Below are positions 44,001 to 51,492 of a stretch of 64,000 nt of DNA, in pieces. The translations under genes and the position numbers were made by a program. Origin of the DNA: DAOPZC01 sp035353175 (GTDB lineage: Bacteria > Verrucomicrobiota > Kiritimatiellia > RFP12 > UBA1067); NCBI GenBank assembly GCA_035353175.1, contig DAOPZC010000009.1, positions 1 to 64,000 on the forward strand. Reading direction: 5' to 3'. Numbering within the stretch: position 1 is the stretch's first letter; the number at the start of each line of letters is the position of its first letter. A model generated the notes under the pieces. It saw nothing but the letters and a program-made list of their open reading frames with translations. It ran no database searches and had not been told where the DNA came from.

Positions 44001-44816
44001 TATAACACGCCGTCGGTGGGCTGGATCGTCAACGGTTCGAGGGTCGATGCGGTGACGGCGCTCAACGGCATCATCCCGCTCAACGGCATGGACGTGGCGC
44101 TCTCGTATGATGGCGTGGCGTTGAAGCTGACGCTGACCCAGGGCGAGAACACCTACACCGCCACGCGCGCGGTGGACCTTGCGGCGACCTTCGGCGGGAG
44201 CCCGGTGTACGTCGGGTTCACCGGCGGCACGGGCGGCGCCACGGCGCAGCAGTTCGTCGGCAACTTCTCGATGTACGACGCGGTGCCGACCTCGACCGAC
44301 TTCGGCAACACGTTGGCCGTCGCCGACGGTTTGACGGGCAACCTCGCCGCCAGCGTGGTCAGCGACGACCTCTCGATCGGCTTTGCGGGCCTGAACCTCG
44401 GCGCAGGGGCGGCGCTCAACATCACCGCCGGCGTCGGCTCCAGGGCGAACACCGGCTATACGGTCGCGGTCAGCAACCTGACGGTCGCGGCCGGCACCGG
44501 CACGGTGCATGTGGCGGCCAACGGCGCGGCCGCCGGCGTGCTGGGGCTTGACCGGCTCACGCTCGGCAGCGGCGCGCGGCTGGTCGTCACTGGCGCGGTC
44601 TCGGTGCCCGGCGGCGTCTTGACGGTCGTCGTTCCGACGCCGGTGCCGCAGGGCGTCACCCACCTCGCCGACTTCACCGGCGCGACGTGGGTCGGCGGTC
44701 AGCCGACCATCGTGCTGGTGGACGCGGCGGGCAACCCGATCGACGCGACGGTCACGCTGCACAACGGCCTGCTCTACATCAACACCGTTCAGGGCACGGT
44801 CATCCGGATCCGGTAA
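38055..44816 (+). CDS. Giant exported surface protein: LamG, beta-strand repeats, two PA14, lectin-like domain
   Basis: 2253 residues; ATG 38055 follows AGGAAGTCCGAGTC. The signal peptide ends near AQA. A LamG-like domain fills about residues 25-260 (VWHHIAVTRSADGSERLYAD). Beta-helical autotransporter-type repeats occupy about 300-1170 (GMVLTGNNTYSGGTEVDAAT, GDLTLAGAKTYGGVTYVDAG). PA14 modules lie at about 1178-1350 and 1459-1628, each with ASDDGSM and an intact strand pattern. More repeats follow, then a legume-lectin-like domain at about 1878-2078 (SAGAADGVSFVLQND). No membrane barrel or sorting signal is recognised at the end. The protein likely binds glycans at the cell surface or in the extracellular space. 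Confidence 0.9.
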   Translation: MSVWRWGTVLLISAVFSAQAIESNGVLLVEVKASSLSGLGNNAAVAAWANTGTLGGNFVPAVSGQGAVYQDSVGGAPAVTFAASANSIMTNTVPPPSSILSNNIWSAEIWVLNPSLQGAEDQFAWTDRENWTGSADGTCMEIRYCADTANAVEHHNGTCNIPWTNSLPTAGVWHHIAVTRSADGSERLYADGVLCTTKTPAVSNLRGGAPFAMGGVWNRATNDWQMLFSGSLAQVRVHSGTLSGAQVLSNFLEERETYHAIWNGAPGTEQAWENSANWLSNNAAESGSTAWITNGGFAVLSGDLSLNHLYPTAGGLAVRNGAKLTLEGADNVYMASTNNFALSVEDGLFAINGNGTTNLYMGQFGGDAAVTVGVSGASATLEVPRDTVLANSSGSAGAMTVGPGGGVYNSNGWFYVANNVGAQGALTVNGGTLGFRTADKAFVVNANGARGEVTVNSGAISATGDFKWSNGTANNTSYGKAQLNGGTVEGKRFFADSTAGTNLLYLNGGTVKARVSASDFLYNLTGAYVQNGGAVFEIPAGATVTAAQALLADAGSTGGLTKLGAGRITFAGTNTFTGALDVQGGDLFFSHVSGLAAGFGGAVSVANGGSIGYNTVGGASLLNGLLTAGSSGYLTLCPSNAADSVTFAALPNMKLAFQGLARYTGTFTPYQNQYVFEVEGTTVTNGATLADGATNGHLSVTGVSGGGMVLTGNNTYSGGTEVDAATVTLGHANALGVQAQPGSPDIILRNGASLRFVADMDINALVTGRLDTASNGILLVGAANAAKSIDLSRHPGIVVGSADASLDYTGTLTLSPASDAYRLGGGSPTYNGTPNRGFSVNNLTDGTEARKVVIGTPGLVELKAGNSYSGGTVVTNRGVLFIKEDGLGAVPATPEAGADNLYVSNGVVRAGNANFTLPPNRGIHVAAGTGGMELHPWGGYSMTVAGNLSGSGPITVTDTGWVTFGGAANTYSGLLDISGGRNIRIGDGANFSWSPSGTFTLNGMLALKSDGSVAFSNALAGAGSLRKEGAGDLTLAGAKTYGGVTYVDAGSLKVAATNVLPRGAGKGVVQIAAGAGLEANGADLLVGGLQGAGAVANGPATPATLYVGETNVNATFGGAVDPSLTLVKIGAGKQALTNAVGAAADVEVQAGTLELFGAAAVTGTVTLAGGTLGVTYGGNGLTGRYYQLAVPPVTSDFVSYAAVTNFLNGKTPSVVSNSLAFGATFNPGVSSAGNQTGARFPAPFNAYNTSNFAVLWSGLFFAPVAGDYGFATASDDGSMVFIDGQTALNNNAMQSYTAAESNTVGTVTLAAGLHQIDIAYYEAGGDQGVTVWVKQPGAASVAELPQSLLFTGLDTGAARIGALAGSKGRVAFAAAGLPELRVTGEGDMAYGGAILGSNALSRLVKEGSGTLALSSPQSDFYGVLDIRAGVLALTNGPATLGTLSMAEGVRANVSGLAGLNMWFYNRSASDANYSEFQSLAAWESYVSEFFSGGPGYVTNSLVLGANLDTGASGEYWPAPYKQSGGSEADTYDAYLFGRIYLDRSGTYTFATASDDGSMLYIDRTLVVNNGYDQGVTTRSGTIALTAGFHTIDILYRENTGGNALRVSIGYPGQALTLMPQSILFGGAALRGLAGEAGSVVSLLPDALLVLDQNADTRHAGAIAGDASTSVQKNGAGTLTLTDENDGFAGLYRIVTGALRVGDGGATGALGPAASVRIEAAGTLVFDRAGTVTVSGPLAGTGRIVLDGPGEVYVTSTNAFAGTVVINDGRLTFAPGATLGPAAVVTNAATLEVETAGTRLQSGVMAGLAGSGDLAVSGTGTLALNNSNADFTGTTHVFTGVTVRVSRPANLGGLGDVALDGGTLAVLPDVEQGTNVMVSALDTNTWKRNGAAVWTNRYDSQWLQLTPNTGSQAGSAFCTNRVGCSAPWYAVFRYEVGAHSAGAADGVSFVLQNDTDGASALGANGGQLGVDTIAPSIGVFINIYNTPSVGWIVNGSRVDAVTALNGIIPLNGMDVALSYDGVALKLTLTQGENTYTATRAVDLAATFGGSPVYVGFTGGTGGATAQQFVGNFSMYDAVPTSTDFGNTLAVADGLTGNLAASVVSDDLSIGFAGLNLGAGAALNITAGVGSRANTGYTVAVSNLTVAAGTGTVHVAANGAAAGVLGLDRLTLGSGARLVVTGAVSVPGGVLTVVVPTPVPQGVTHLADFTGATWVGGQPTIVLVDAAGNPIDATVTLHNGLLYINTVQGTVIRIR

Positions 44817-44849
44817 CGCCGAAGCTCCCGGCTCCCGGTCGTCGCACGC

Positions 44850-44869
44850 GGCGGCGCGGGAGCGCCGCC
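44850..44869 (+). terminator. Hairpin after the giant surface protein gene
   Basis: GGCGGCGC and GCGCCGCC form a perfect 8-bp stem with a GGGA tetraloop, 33 bases after the stop codon. No T run follows, so termination may depend on Rho. Nothing else is seen between the stop codon and the degraded gene on the other strand. Confidence 0.45.
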
Positions 44870-44971
44870 CTGCCTCGTCGGCCGCCCGATCGGCAGCGTC
44901 ATCGGCGATACCCGTGACCGGTCTTCAGCGGCCTGTCGCGCGGCGGGCAAACGCGTCCCCCGCCCAGCCGT

Positions 44972-45727
44972 TTATCTCCGCATGAACCTCCACGCGCAAA
45001 AGCCCAGCAGAAGGAGCGCCGGCAAAACGAAGACCGCATAATGGCCGGGGCCGCGCTTCGAGCCGTCCGCCGTTTGGGGGCCAGCGCCTGTGTTTTCCCG
45101 AACGGCCTCCGCCGCGCCGTCCGCCGGAAACTCAGGCTGGGGCAGGGAGAAATCGGTTGATTCGAGGACCGCAAGGTTCGTGTTGATGTTTGTGGTTAGG
45201 CGCCTTTTTTGGAGCACTTTCTGTTGTTCTAAGAGCCATGGCATGGCCGTTTCATCCCCCTTGCATAGCGAAGGGGAGTTGATGAGCCTGAGCAATATGG
45301 CAAACCGCTGATGCGAATCGGCATAGTGATGACTGAGTTCACAAAGTATATTGTCGTAAACGCGGAAGAGCCATTTATTGTCTTCCCTTGCCAACGCAGT
45401 TCAGTTCCAGTCCACCCGTGTTGTTCGCGTAGGAACACATCTGATCAAACATGCCATCATTTCCGATCTCAAAGCAATCGGAATGGTCTGTTAGAGGAAT
45501 GACGTCCGCCAGCGTGAAGGTTACGGACACCTGGCGGAAGATGCGGTTCGCCTCGGCGATCCAAGCGGAGACGGTGTCCGGGCTGACCGCCGCACCATCC
45601 CGCGCGGGATGACAGGGCCGCCGGTCTGAAACGCCATGTCGGACCAAGCGCGCCATGTTTCGAAGGGTACTCTGTCACCCGCACCAAAACAAGCCTGCCT
45701 GCATGTCCGGATATGCCGCGGGCGCAA
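44972..45727 (-). pseudogene. Degraded gene(s) in several frames, tail-anchored C-terminus
   Basis: Protein-like sequence runs on the minus strand but changes frame. A piece at about 45727-45600 reads DRVPFETWRAWSDMAFQTGG. Then another frame gives VSPDTVSAWIAEANRIFRQ and on to NNTGGLELNCVGKGRQ ending in a stop at 45375. At the overlap a third frame continues REDNKWLFRVYDNILCELS to 44972. The last 24 residues are a hydrophobic helix ending in basic residues (YAVFVLPALLLLGFCAWRFM), a membrane tail. These features suggest one secreted or membrane protein broken by at least two frameshifts, or two remnants joined. The original function is not recognised. Confidence 0.5.
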
Positions 45728-45751
45728 GGCGGTTCTATGGGGGTCGTTGAT

Positions 45752-45787
45752 TCGTAATCGTAATCTTGCTCGTAATCATAATCGTGC
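45752..45787. repeat. Six-unit tandem hexamer repeat
   Basis: Six 6-bp units follow one another: TCGTAA, TCGTAA, TCTTGC, TCGTAA, TCATAA and TCGTGC. The element lies between the degraded gene and the MATE gene and has much lower G+C than its surroundings. It resembles the other short word-like repeats in this window. Confidence 0.75.
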
Positions 45788-45864
45788 AACAGAACTGCCA
45801 AGAGCCCGAACGGACGCGAACGCGCCCTTCCATCCGTCTCCCGACGCTGTTAAACTAACGCGCG

Positions 45865-47295
45865 GTGAAAAAGGAGCTTTCAGATTGCGCGGGGGCCCCG
45901 CCGCCGGGCGGCTACCGCGAGATGTGGCGCATCGTCGCCCCGCTGATCCTCAGCATGGCGTCGTACACCATCATGCAGTTCTGCGACCGCGTGTTCCTCT
46001 CGCGCTACAGCAGCGTGACGATTCAGGCTGCGCTGCCGGCGGGCGTGCTGGCGCATACGCTGATCTGCTTCTTTCAGGCGCTGACGGGCTACGCGGGCAC
46101 GTTCACTGCCCATTACCACGGCGCGAAAGATCCCGCCCAGTGCGTGCGGGCCACCGTGCAGGGCCTCTGGCTGGCGCTGGCGTCGTGGCCGCTGATCCTG
46201 CTCCAGATCCCGTTCGGGACGTGGCTCATGACGCTGGGCGGCCATGCGCCCGAGGTGCTGGCGGCGGAAAAGACCTATTTCGTGATCCTCATGGCGGGCG
46301 GCATCATGGTGCCGCTCAACTCCGCCATCGGCGGGTATTTCATGGGGATCGGGCGCACGAAGGTCAACATGGTCGCCAACACGCTCGGCTGCTCGCTCAA
46401 CATCGTCCTCAACTACGCCATGATTTTCGGGCACTGGGGCGTCCCGGCGATGGGCATCGCGGGCGCGGCGTACGCCACCCTGATCTCGGGGTTCGTCACC
46501 TGCCTCGTCCAAGTCGTCCTTTTCCTGAAGGAGCGCCATGTGCTGAGTGTCGGCTGGCGGTTGGCCCTGAGGCTCGACCTCCCGCTGGTGGGGCGCATCG
46601 TCCGCTTCGGCCTGCCGTCGGGGCTCCAGCTGGTGATGGACGTCGGCTCGTTCGCCGTGTTCATCATGCTCACCGGGCGCCTGGGCGATCTGGCGCTGGC
46701 CGCGAGCAACATCGCCTTCAGCATCAACAATCTGGCGTTCGCGCCGCTGCTCGGCTTCGGCCTCGCCGCCTCGACGGTCGTGGGCCACCACCAGGGCGCG
46801 CGCCATCCCGAGGCGGCCCGGCGGGCCGGCTACACCGGCCTCAAGATGGGCTTGATCTACATGTGCGTGATCGGCGCGACGTTCGTCCTTTTCCCCAAGG
46901 GCTATTTCGAGCTGTTCCGCTCCAAGGACGCCGCGTTTACGGCCGACGAACTGCTGTCCCTGGGCCGGCCGATGCTTCTGATGATGACCGCCTGGGGGCT
47001 GCTCGACACGGTCTCCATCGTCCTCAGCGGCGCGCTGAAAGGCGCGGGCGACACGCGCTTCGTGATGGTCTACATGATCCTCGGCAGCTGGCTGGTTCTG
47101 GTGCCCGGTTCGCTTCTGCTGCTGCATGCCGGCGCCGGGATCCTCGGCCTGTGGGGCTGGCTCGCGGTCTACGTTTGCGTGCTCGCCGTCGGCTTCTGGT
47201 GGCGCTGGCAGCAGGGGCGCTGGAAAAACATCCGGGTCATCGAGTGCCGCGAGGGGCTGGAGTACATTCCGCCCGTCACGGACGAGATCCACTGA
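45865..47295 (+). CDS. MATE-family efflux transporter
   Basis: 476 residues with twelve predicted membrane helices in two similar halves. The start is GTG 45865, with no ribosome site before it. Typical elements are IVAPLILSMASYTIMQFCDRVFLSRY in helix 1 (shown in part), VPLNSAIGGYFMGIGRTKVNM, and LSGALKGAGDTRFVMVYMI in the second half. Members export cationic drugs or small molecules by sodium or proton exchange; the substrate here is unknown. The gene stands alone, convergent with the BrkB-like gene. Confidence 0.92.
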   Translation: MKKELSDCAGAPPPGGYREMWRIVAPLILSMASYTIMQFCDRVFLSRYSSVTIQAALPAGVLAHTLICFFQALTGYAGTFTAHYHGAKDPAQCVRATVQGLWLALASWPLILLQIPFGTWLMTLGGHAPEVLAAEKTYFVILMAGGIMVPLNSAIGGYFMGIGRTKVNMVANTLGCSLNIVLNYAMIFGHWGVPAMGIAGAAYATLISGFVTCLVQVVLFLKERHVLSVGWRLALRLDLPLVGRIVRFGLPSGLQLVMDVGSFAVFIMLTGRLGDLALAASNIAFSINNLAFAPLLGFGLAASTVVGHHQGARHPEAARRAGYTGLKMGLIYMCVIGATFVLFPKGYFELFRSKDAAFTADELLSLGRPMLLMMTAWGLLDTVSIVLSGALKGAGDTRFVMVYMILGSWLVLVPGSLLLLHAGAGILGLWGWLAVYVCVLAVGFWWRWQQGRWKNIRVIECREGLEYIPPVTDEIH

Positions 47296-47367
47296 GGCTT
47301 TGAAGGCCGCTTGTGTCTGGGACACGATGGCGAACACGAGTGAGGCGGGCTGCGCGGCGGAGGCGTC

Positions 47368-48801
47368 TCACACCTGCGCGACGGGAAGCGCCAGCGCCGC
47401 GTCGATGTTGGCGTCGAGCTTCGCGCTGAACTCCAGCACCGAGGCGTTGAGGTGGTTGAGCCCCAGCGCTTCGAGCGGCTCGCCGTCGTCGAGCATCACC
47501 TTCGTGATGTCGGCGACGGTGATGCTGCCGCCGCAGCGGAAAAGCAGGTATTCGCCGGGCCGTCCCGCCACCTCCGCCAGGATCCGGTTGCGGACCAGGT
47601 CGTCGAGGATATCTTTGGCGAAGCGGTAAGGGATGCCGCGCTCTTTCGCGAACGCTTCGGCGGCGAAGGGCCCGCCCTCGGCCTCGCGCGCCCGCCGCGC
47701 GGTCTCGGCGCAGAGCGTCAGCGCCAGCAGGAGGCGGGCGCGCAGGCTGGCGCCGGACGCGTTCTGCTCCAGCACGTAGGTGTCGCGGTTCTGCACCGCG
47801 AACGCGATCTCCGAGCCGAGCAGGATGATCTGCCAGCTCGTATAAACCCACATCAGCAGGATGGGCAGCACGGCGAAGCCGCCGTAGAGCGTGCTGTACT
47901 TGCCGATGCCGATCTGCAGCATCGCGCACAGCTTCAGCCAGCCGGCGAAGAGGACCACCGTCACGAACCCGCCCGCCAGCGCCGGCAGCAGCTTGACCCG
48001 GGCGTTCGGCATGAACCCCAGCAGGAAGGCGAAGGTCAGCGTGCCAATGAGCAGGGTGACGGACGTTTTGAACAGGCCGCTGGCCAAGAGCGAGCGCAGG
48101 GCGTCCGAAGCGGAGCCGCCCACCGTCTTGTCCATGACGCCGGTGAGCAGCGCGGCCACCGGCACGGAGGACGCCGCGGTGACCAGGAAGGGCAGGATGA
48201 GGCAGACGAACAGGTAGTCGGCGCATTTCCGCACGAGGGGCCGCGGCCGCTCCGCGCCCCAGATCTGGTTGAAGCTGGACTCGACCTTGCCCAGCATGCC
48301 GATCACGGTCCAGAGCAGCATGACCGCGCCGACGCCGCCCAGCGTGCCGAACTTGAGCTGGTCGATCTGCGTGAAGAGTTTGTCCGAGAGCTCGCGCACC
48401 TGCGACGAGAAGGCTTTGGTGACTTCGGCCTGCGCCTTCTCCTCGTCCCGGCTCTCCGCCCCGGCCTTCTTTTCCACGGCCTGCTCCATCTGCACCATCC
48501 AGCCATCCAGCTGGCGGTTGAATTGCTCGCGGGCCACATCCCCGGCGCCGAACGCGCGCGCCATCGCGAGGGTCATCGCCAGGATGGGGATGAGCGTCAT
48601 CAGCGAAAAAAAGGTCAGCGACGCCGCATGAAGCGAGCACTGGTTGCGCTTGAACCCGGAGACCACCAGCGCCCCCAGGCGCACGGCGTGTACGCCGAAG
48701 CGCCGGATCCAAGGCAGTTCGCCGGAGTGCACCTCCCAGAGGCCGCGCCGCATAAACCGGATTGCCTTTTCAAAGACGGATGTTTTTGTTTCGCGTTTCA
48801 T
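47368..48801 (-). CDS. YihY/BrkB-family membrane protein with C-terminal winged helix
   Basis: 477 residues, longer than the usual 290-420. The N-terminal domain has the family pattern NQCSLHAASLTFFSLMTLIP and, after about 60 charged residues (KKAGAESRDEEKAQAEVTKA), six membrane helices with YGGFAVLPILLMWVYTSWQI. The last 120 residues form a helix-turn-helix-like domain (KERGIPYRFAKDILDDLVRN). BrkB proteins were once called RNase BN, which is a misnomer; they are inner-membrane proteins of uncertain role. Its ATG overlaps the stop of the upstream polyferredoxin gene (ATGA), so the two are translationally coupled. Confidence 0.92.
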   Translation of the reverse strand: MKRETKTSVFEKAIRFMRRGLWEVHSGELPWIRRFGVHAVRLGALVVSGFKRNQCSLHAASLTFFSLMTLIPILAMTLAMARAFGAGDVAREQFNRQLDGWMVQMEQAVEKKAGAESRDEEKAQAEVTKAFSSQVRELSDKLFTQIDQLKFGTLGGVGAVMLLWTVIGMLGKVESSFNQIWGAERPRPLVRKCADYLFVCLILPFLVTAASSVPVAALLTGVMDKTVGGSASDALRSLLASGLFKTSVTLLIGTLTFAFLLGFMPNARVKLLPALAGGFVTVVLFAGWLKLCAMLQIGIGKYSTLYGGFAVLPILLMWVYTSWQIILLGSEIAFAVQNRDTYVLEQNASGASLRARLLLALTLCAETARRAREAEGGPFAAEAFAKERGIPYRFAKDILDDLVRNRILAEVAGRPGEYLLFRCGGSITVADITKVMLDDGEPLEALGLNHLNASVLEFSAKLDANIDAALALPVAQV

Positions 48802-50045
48802 TGGCCTCTCCTTTGATTCCGCTCGCGCCGCTTACGTTCCGCCGCGCGCCGGAGCGGCTTCACGCGGATCGCCCTGGGCGAGGCCGGGCACACGTACTCG
48901 CAGGCGCCGCAGCCCGTACACGCCTTGGGGTCGACCACGACGCGGCTCGTCATGTTCACCGGATCCCACGCCAGATCCAGCGCCCCGAAGCGGCAGGCGC
49001 CCGCGCACGCGCCGCATTCGCGGTTTTGGCCCAGCAGGCACTGCTCTTCGTCCACCCGCGCGAGGCCCATCGGCACCGCGAATTTCTTTTCCGCCGTGAA
49101 CCGCGGGATCGCGCCGCTCGGGCAGGACTGGCCGCACGCGGCGCAGTCGGGCGCGCAATAGCTGTAGTCGAACGTCACCTCCGGCGCCAGGACGCCGGCC
49201 CAGCCCGCGTCTTTTCCGCCGAACCGGATGATGCCGCTCGGGCAGGCCCGCACGCACGCGCCGCACCGGACGCACAGCCGCGTGAAACGGGCCTCCCGTC
49301 CGCTGGCCGGCGGGCGGAGCACCTCCGGCTGCGCCGCGCGCCCCGGCGGCAGCGCGAGCCGGTAGCCCGCGCCCAGCCCGAGACCCAGAAACGCGCGCCG
49401 CCCGATCGCCGCCGCCTCCCGGCTGCCCTTCTCCACGCCGTCCGCCTTCAGGCGCAGCGGGAGCCGCAGCAAGTCCTGCAGCGCGCCCAGCGGGCACAGC
49501 CGGCCGCACCAGAGTCCCGGGGCGAGCAGCGCGGCGGCCAGCAAGAGCGGCAGCCCCGCCGCGGCGAGCCAGTCGCGCGGCTCGAGGTGATCGCGCGCGA
49601 GGCCGAAGACGGCGTTAAAAAGCACCAGCGGGTCGAGCCAGCCGAACAGCGGATAGCCCGCCAGCGCCGCGCCCGCGCCGACAAACACCAGCGCCGCGCC
49701 GACCCGCGGCACCCGGCCGGTCCATGCCCGCCGCCGGCTGCGGTACGACACCGCGTCCTGGCAGGTCCCGACGGGACACAGCCAGCGGCAGAACGCGCGC
49801 GGCCGGAAGGCGCACACGGCGGCCAGCGCCAGCGCGCCCAGCATGAACAGGGCGCCCGTCCCCGCCGCGACGGCGAGCAGGGCGTTGAAGGGGCTCAGCG
49901 CGGGCACCAGGCCCGCCTGCCACGCCGCCTCAGCGCCGGGCCAGGCGCAGACCGCCGCCGCGAGACACGCCGCGCCCCGCACCAGCCTCCGCAAATTCTC
50001 ACGGTTTTTCAGCATTCCCAAAACATCCTCAACAGGTGCGGCCAT
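48798..50045 (-). CDS. NapH/NapG-like 4Fe-4S membrane polyferredoxin
   Basis: 415 residues from ATG 50045; ATG 50015 (MLKNREN) is an equal choice, as neither has a strong ribosome site. The N-terminal half has four or five membrane helices with two NapH-type motifs, RWLCPVGTCQDAVS and GRLCPLGALQDLLR. The C-terminal half carries four ferredoxin-type cluster sites: CVRCGACVRACP, CAPDCAACGQSCP, CLLGQNRECGACAGAC and CTGCGACEYVCP. The protein looks like a fusion of a membrane quinol-linked subunit and a soluble ferredoxin subunit, for electron transfer at the inner membrane. No partner reductase is nearby. Confidence 0.9.
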   Translation of the reverse strand: MAAPVEDVLGMLKNRENLRRLVRGAACLAAAVCAWPGAEAAWQAGLVPALSPFNALLAVAAGTGALFMLGALALAAVCAFRPRAFCRWLCPVGTCQDAVSYRSRRRAWTGRVPRVGAALVFVGAGAALAGYPLFGWLDPLVLFNAVFGLARDHLEPRDWLAAAGLPLLLAAALLAPGLWCGRLCPLGALQDLLRLPLRLKADGVEKGSREAAAIGRRAFLGLGLGAGYRLALPPGRAAQPEVLRPPASGREARFTRLCVRCGACVRACPSGIIRFGGKDAGWAGVLAPEVTFDYSYCAPDCAACGQSCPSGAIPRFTAEKKFAVPMGLARVDEEQCLLGQNRECGACAGACRFGALDLAWDPVNMTSRVVVDPKACTGCGACEYVCPASPRAIRVKPLRRAAERKRRERNQRRGQ

Positions 50046-50206
50046 CTTACCGCGATCCCGTTCGGAAAGCAAAGTCGTTTCCGACCGGGCGAATCTGCTA
50101 GAAAGGAAAAGGCGGATGCGGTATCTTGAAATCACTAAATGGGGCTCGGGCCGTGCGGCGCAGGGCGGCGCGTCCCACGGCGGAATCAGGCGAGAGGAGG
50201 CTACGG

Positions 50207-51439
50207 GTGAAAAGCTGGAAAGCGGGTGTTGTCCGGTCGGCCGGCGCGGTCTCGCGCCGGGAGTTCGTCGTTCTGACCAGTGCCGCCGGCCTTGCCGCTT
50301 CAGCCTCGCCGGCGCGCGCGCAGCCGGCGGCCGCGGCGGGGCCGAAGATCCGGCTCGGCATTGTCGGGTGCGGCGGCCGCGGCACGTTCGTGGGGAACCT
50401 GTTTCAGCAGCACGGCGGCTACGAGATCGTGGCGCTGGCCGATTATTTCCAGGACCGCGCGGACGAGGCGGGCGAGCGGTTCGGCGTGCCCCCCGCGCGC
50501 CGCTTCACGGGTCTTTCGGGCTACAAGCGGGTGCTCGATGCGGCGCCGGACGCCGTGGCCGTCACCTCGCCGCCCTACTTCCACCCCGAGCAGGCCGCTG
50601 CGGCGGTCGATGCGGGAATCCACGTGTACGTCGCCAAACCGGTCGCCGTGGACGTGCCCGGATGCCGCTCGATCGAGGCCAGCGGCCGGCGGGCCACGGA
50701 GAAGAAACGCTGCTTCCTCGTGGATTTCCAGACGCGGGTCAACCCGTTCTACCGCGAGGCGGTCCGCCTCGTGCATGCCGGCGCGATCGGCGAATTCGCG
50801 TTCGGCGAGGCTTCGTACCAGTGCGGGCGGCTGGGCCTCCATCCGCCGGCCGAAGGGGAGGAGGGGCGCCTCCGCAACTGGGTCTTCGACCAGGCGCTCT
50901 CCGGCGACATCATCACGGAGCAGAACATTCATGCGCTGGACGTGATGAGCTGGGTGCATCAGCGGCCGCCGCTCCACGTTTTCGGGACCGGCGCGCGCAA
51001 GGTGCGGGTCGATGTCGGCGACAACTGGGACACCTTCTCGCTGGTCTACCAGTACCCGCAGAACGTCGGCATGAATTTCACGTCGCGCCAGTTCGAGGGG
51101 CACGGCACCGCCGAAGGCATCCTCTGCCGCCTGTTCGGCACCAAGGGCGTGCTGGAGACCGCGTACGGCGGCAACGTGCTGATCCGCGGCGAGAACTTCT
51201 ACCGCGGCGGGGCCACCCGGCAGATCTACGTGGAGGGCGCCACCGCCAACGTTGCGGCCTTTCACCGGGCGATCGCGGCGGGGGACTTTACGAACGCGAC
51301 CGTCGCGCCGAGCGTGCAGAGCAACCTGATCACGGTGATGGGGCGCAAGGCGGCCTACACCGGCAAACTCGTGACGTGGGACGAGATCGCCAAGGATACG
51401 GAGCGGCTCGACGGCCGGCTCGGCGGGCTGAAGGGGTGA
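50207..51439 (+). CDS. Gfo/Idh/MocA-family oxidoreductase with Tat signal
   Basis: 410 residues from GTG 50207, which follows GAGGAGG at 7 bases; the frame to 50126 is unlikely. SRREFVVLTSAAGLAAS is a twin-arginine signal ending near ARAQ, so the folded protein with its NAD(P) would be exported. The nucleotide fold has GIVGCGGRGTFVGN; the family's usual EKP is AKP here (VYVAKPVAVDVPG). NIHALDVMSWVHQ is in the substrate domain. Secreted members of this family are frequent in PVC bacteria and probably act on sugars. It lies 53 bp before the URO-D-like gene. Confidence 0.91.
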   Translation: MKSWKAGVVRSAGAVSRREFVVLTSAAGLAASASPARAQPAAAAGPKIRLGIVGCGGRGTFVGNLFQQHGGYEIVALADYFQDRADEAGERFGVPPARRFTGLSGYKRVLDAAPDAVAVTSPPYFHPEQAAAAVDAGIHVYVAKPVAVDVPGCRSIEASGRRATEKKRCFLVDFQTRVNPFYREAVRLVHAGAIGEFAFGEASYQCGRLGLHPPAEGEEGRLRNWVFDQALSGDIITEQNIHALDVMSWVHQRPPLHVFGTGARKVRVDVGDNWDTFSLVYQYPQNVGMNFTSRQFEGHGTAEGILCRLFGTKGVLETAYGGNVLIRGENFYRGGATRQIYVEGATANVAAFHRAIAAGDFTNATVAPSVQSNLITVMGRKAAYTGKLVTWDEIAKDTERLDGRLGGLKG

Positions 51440-51443
51440 CGCG

Positions 51444-51485
51444 GAGCGCTCAACGCTCACCGTTGAACGCTCAACACTGAAGGAG
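51444..51485. repeat. Tandem heptamer repeat between two genes
   Basis: Six 7-bp units run in series: GAGCGCT, CAACGCT, CACCGTT, GAACGCT, CAACACT and GAAGGAG. The last unit provides the ribosome site of the URO-D-like gene, so the repeat has invaded up to the translation signal or the signal has been preserved inside it. Confidence 0.72.
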
Positions 51486-51492
51486 AGCATAC

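Noticed and set aside
37968..44762. A 2264-codon open frame on the minus strand opposite the giant surface protein
   Set aside because: It is Arg/His/Ala-rich with no domain, and mirrors the GC-rich codon pattern of the plus-strand gene, which has a signal peptide and clear modules.
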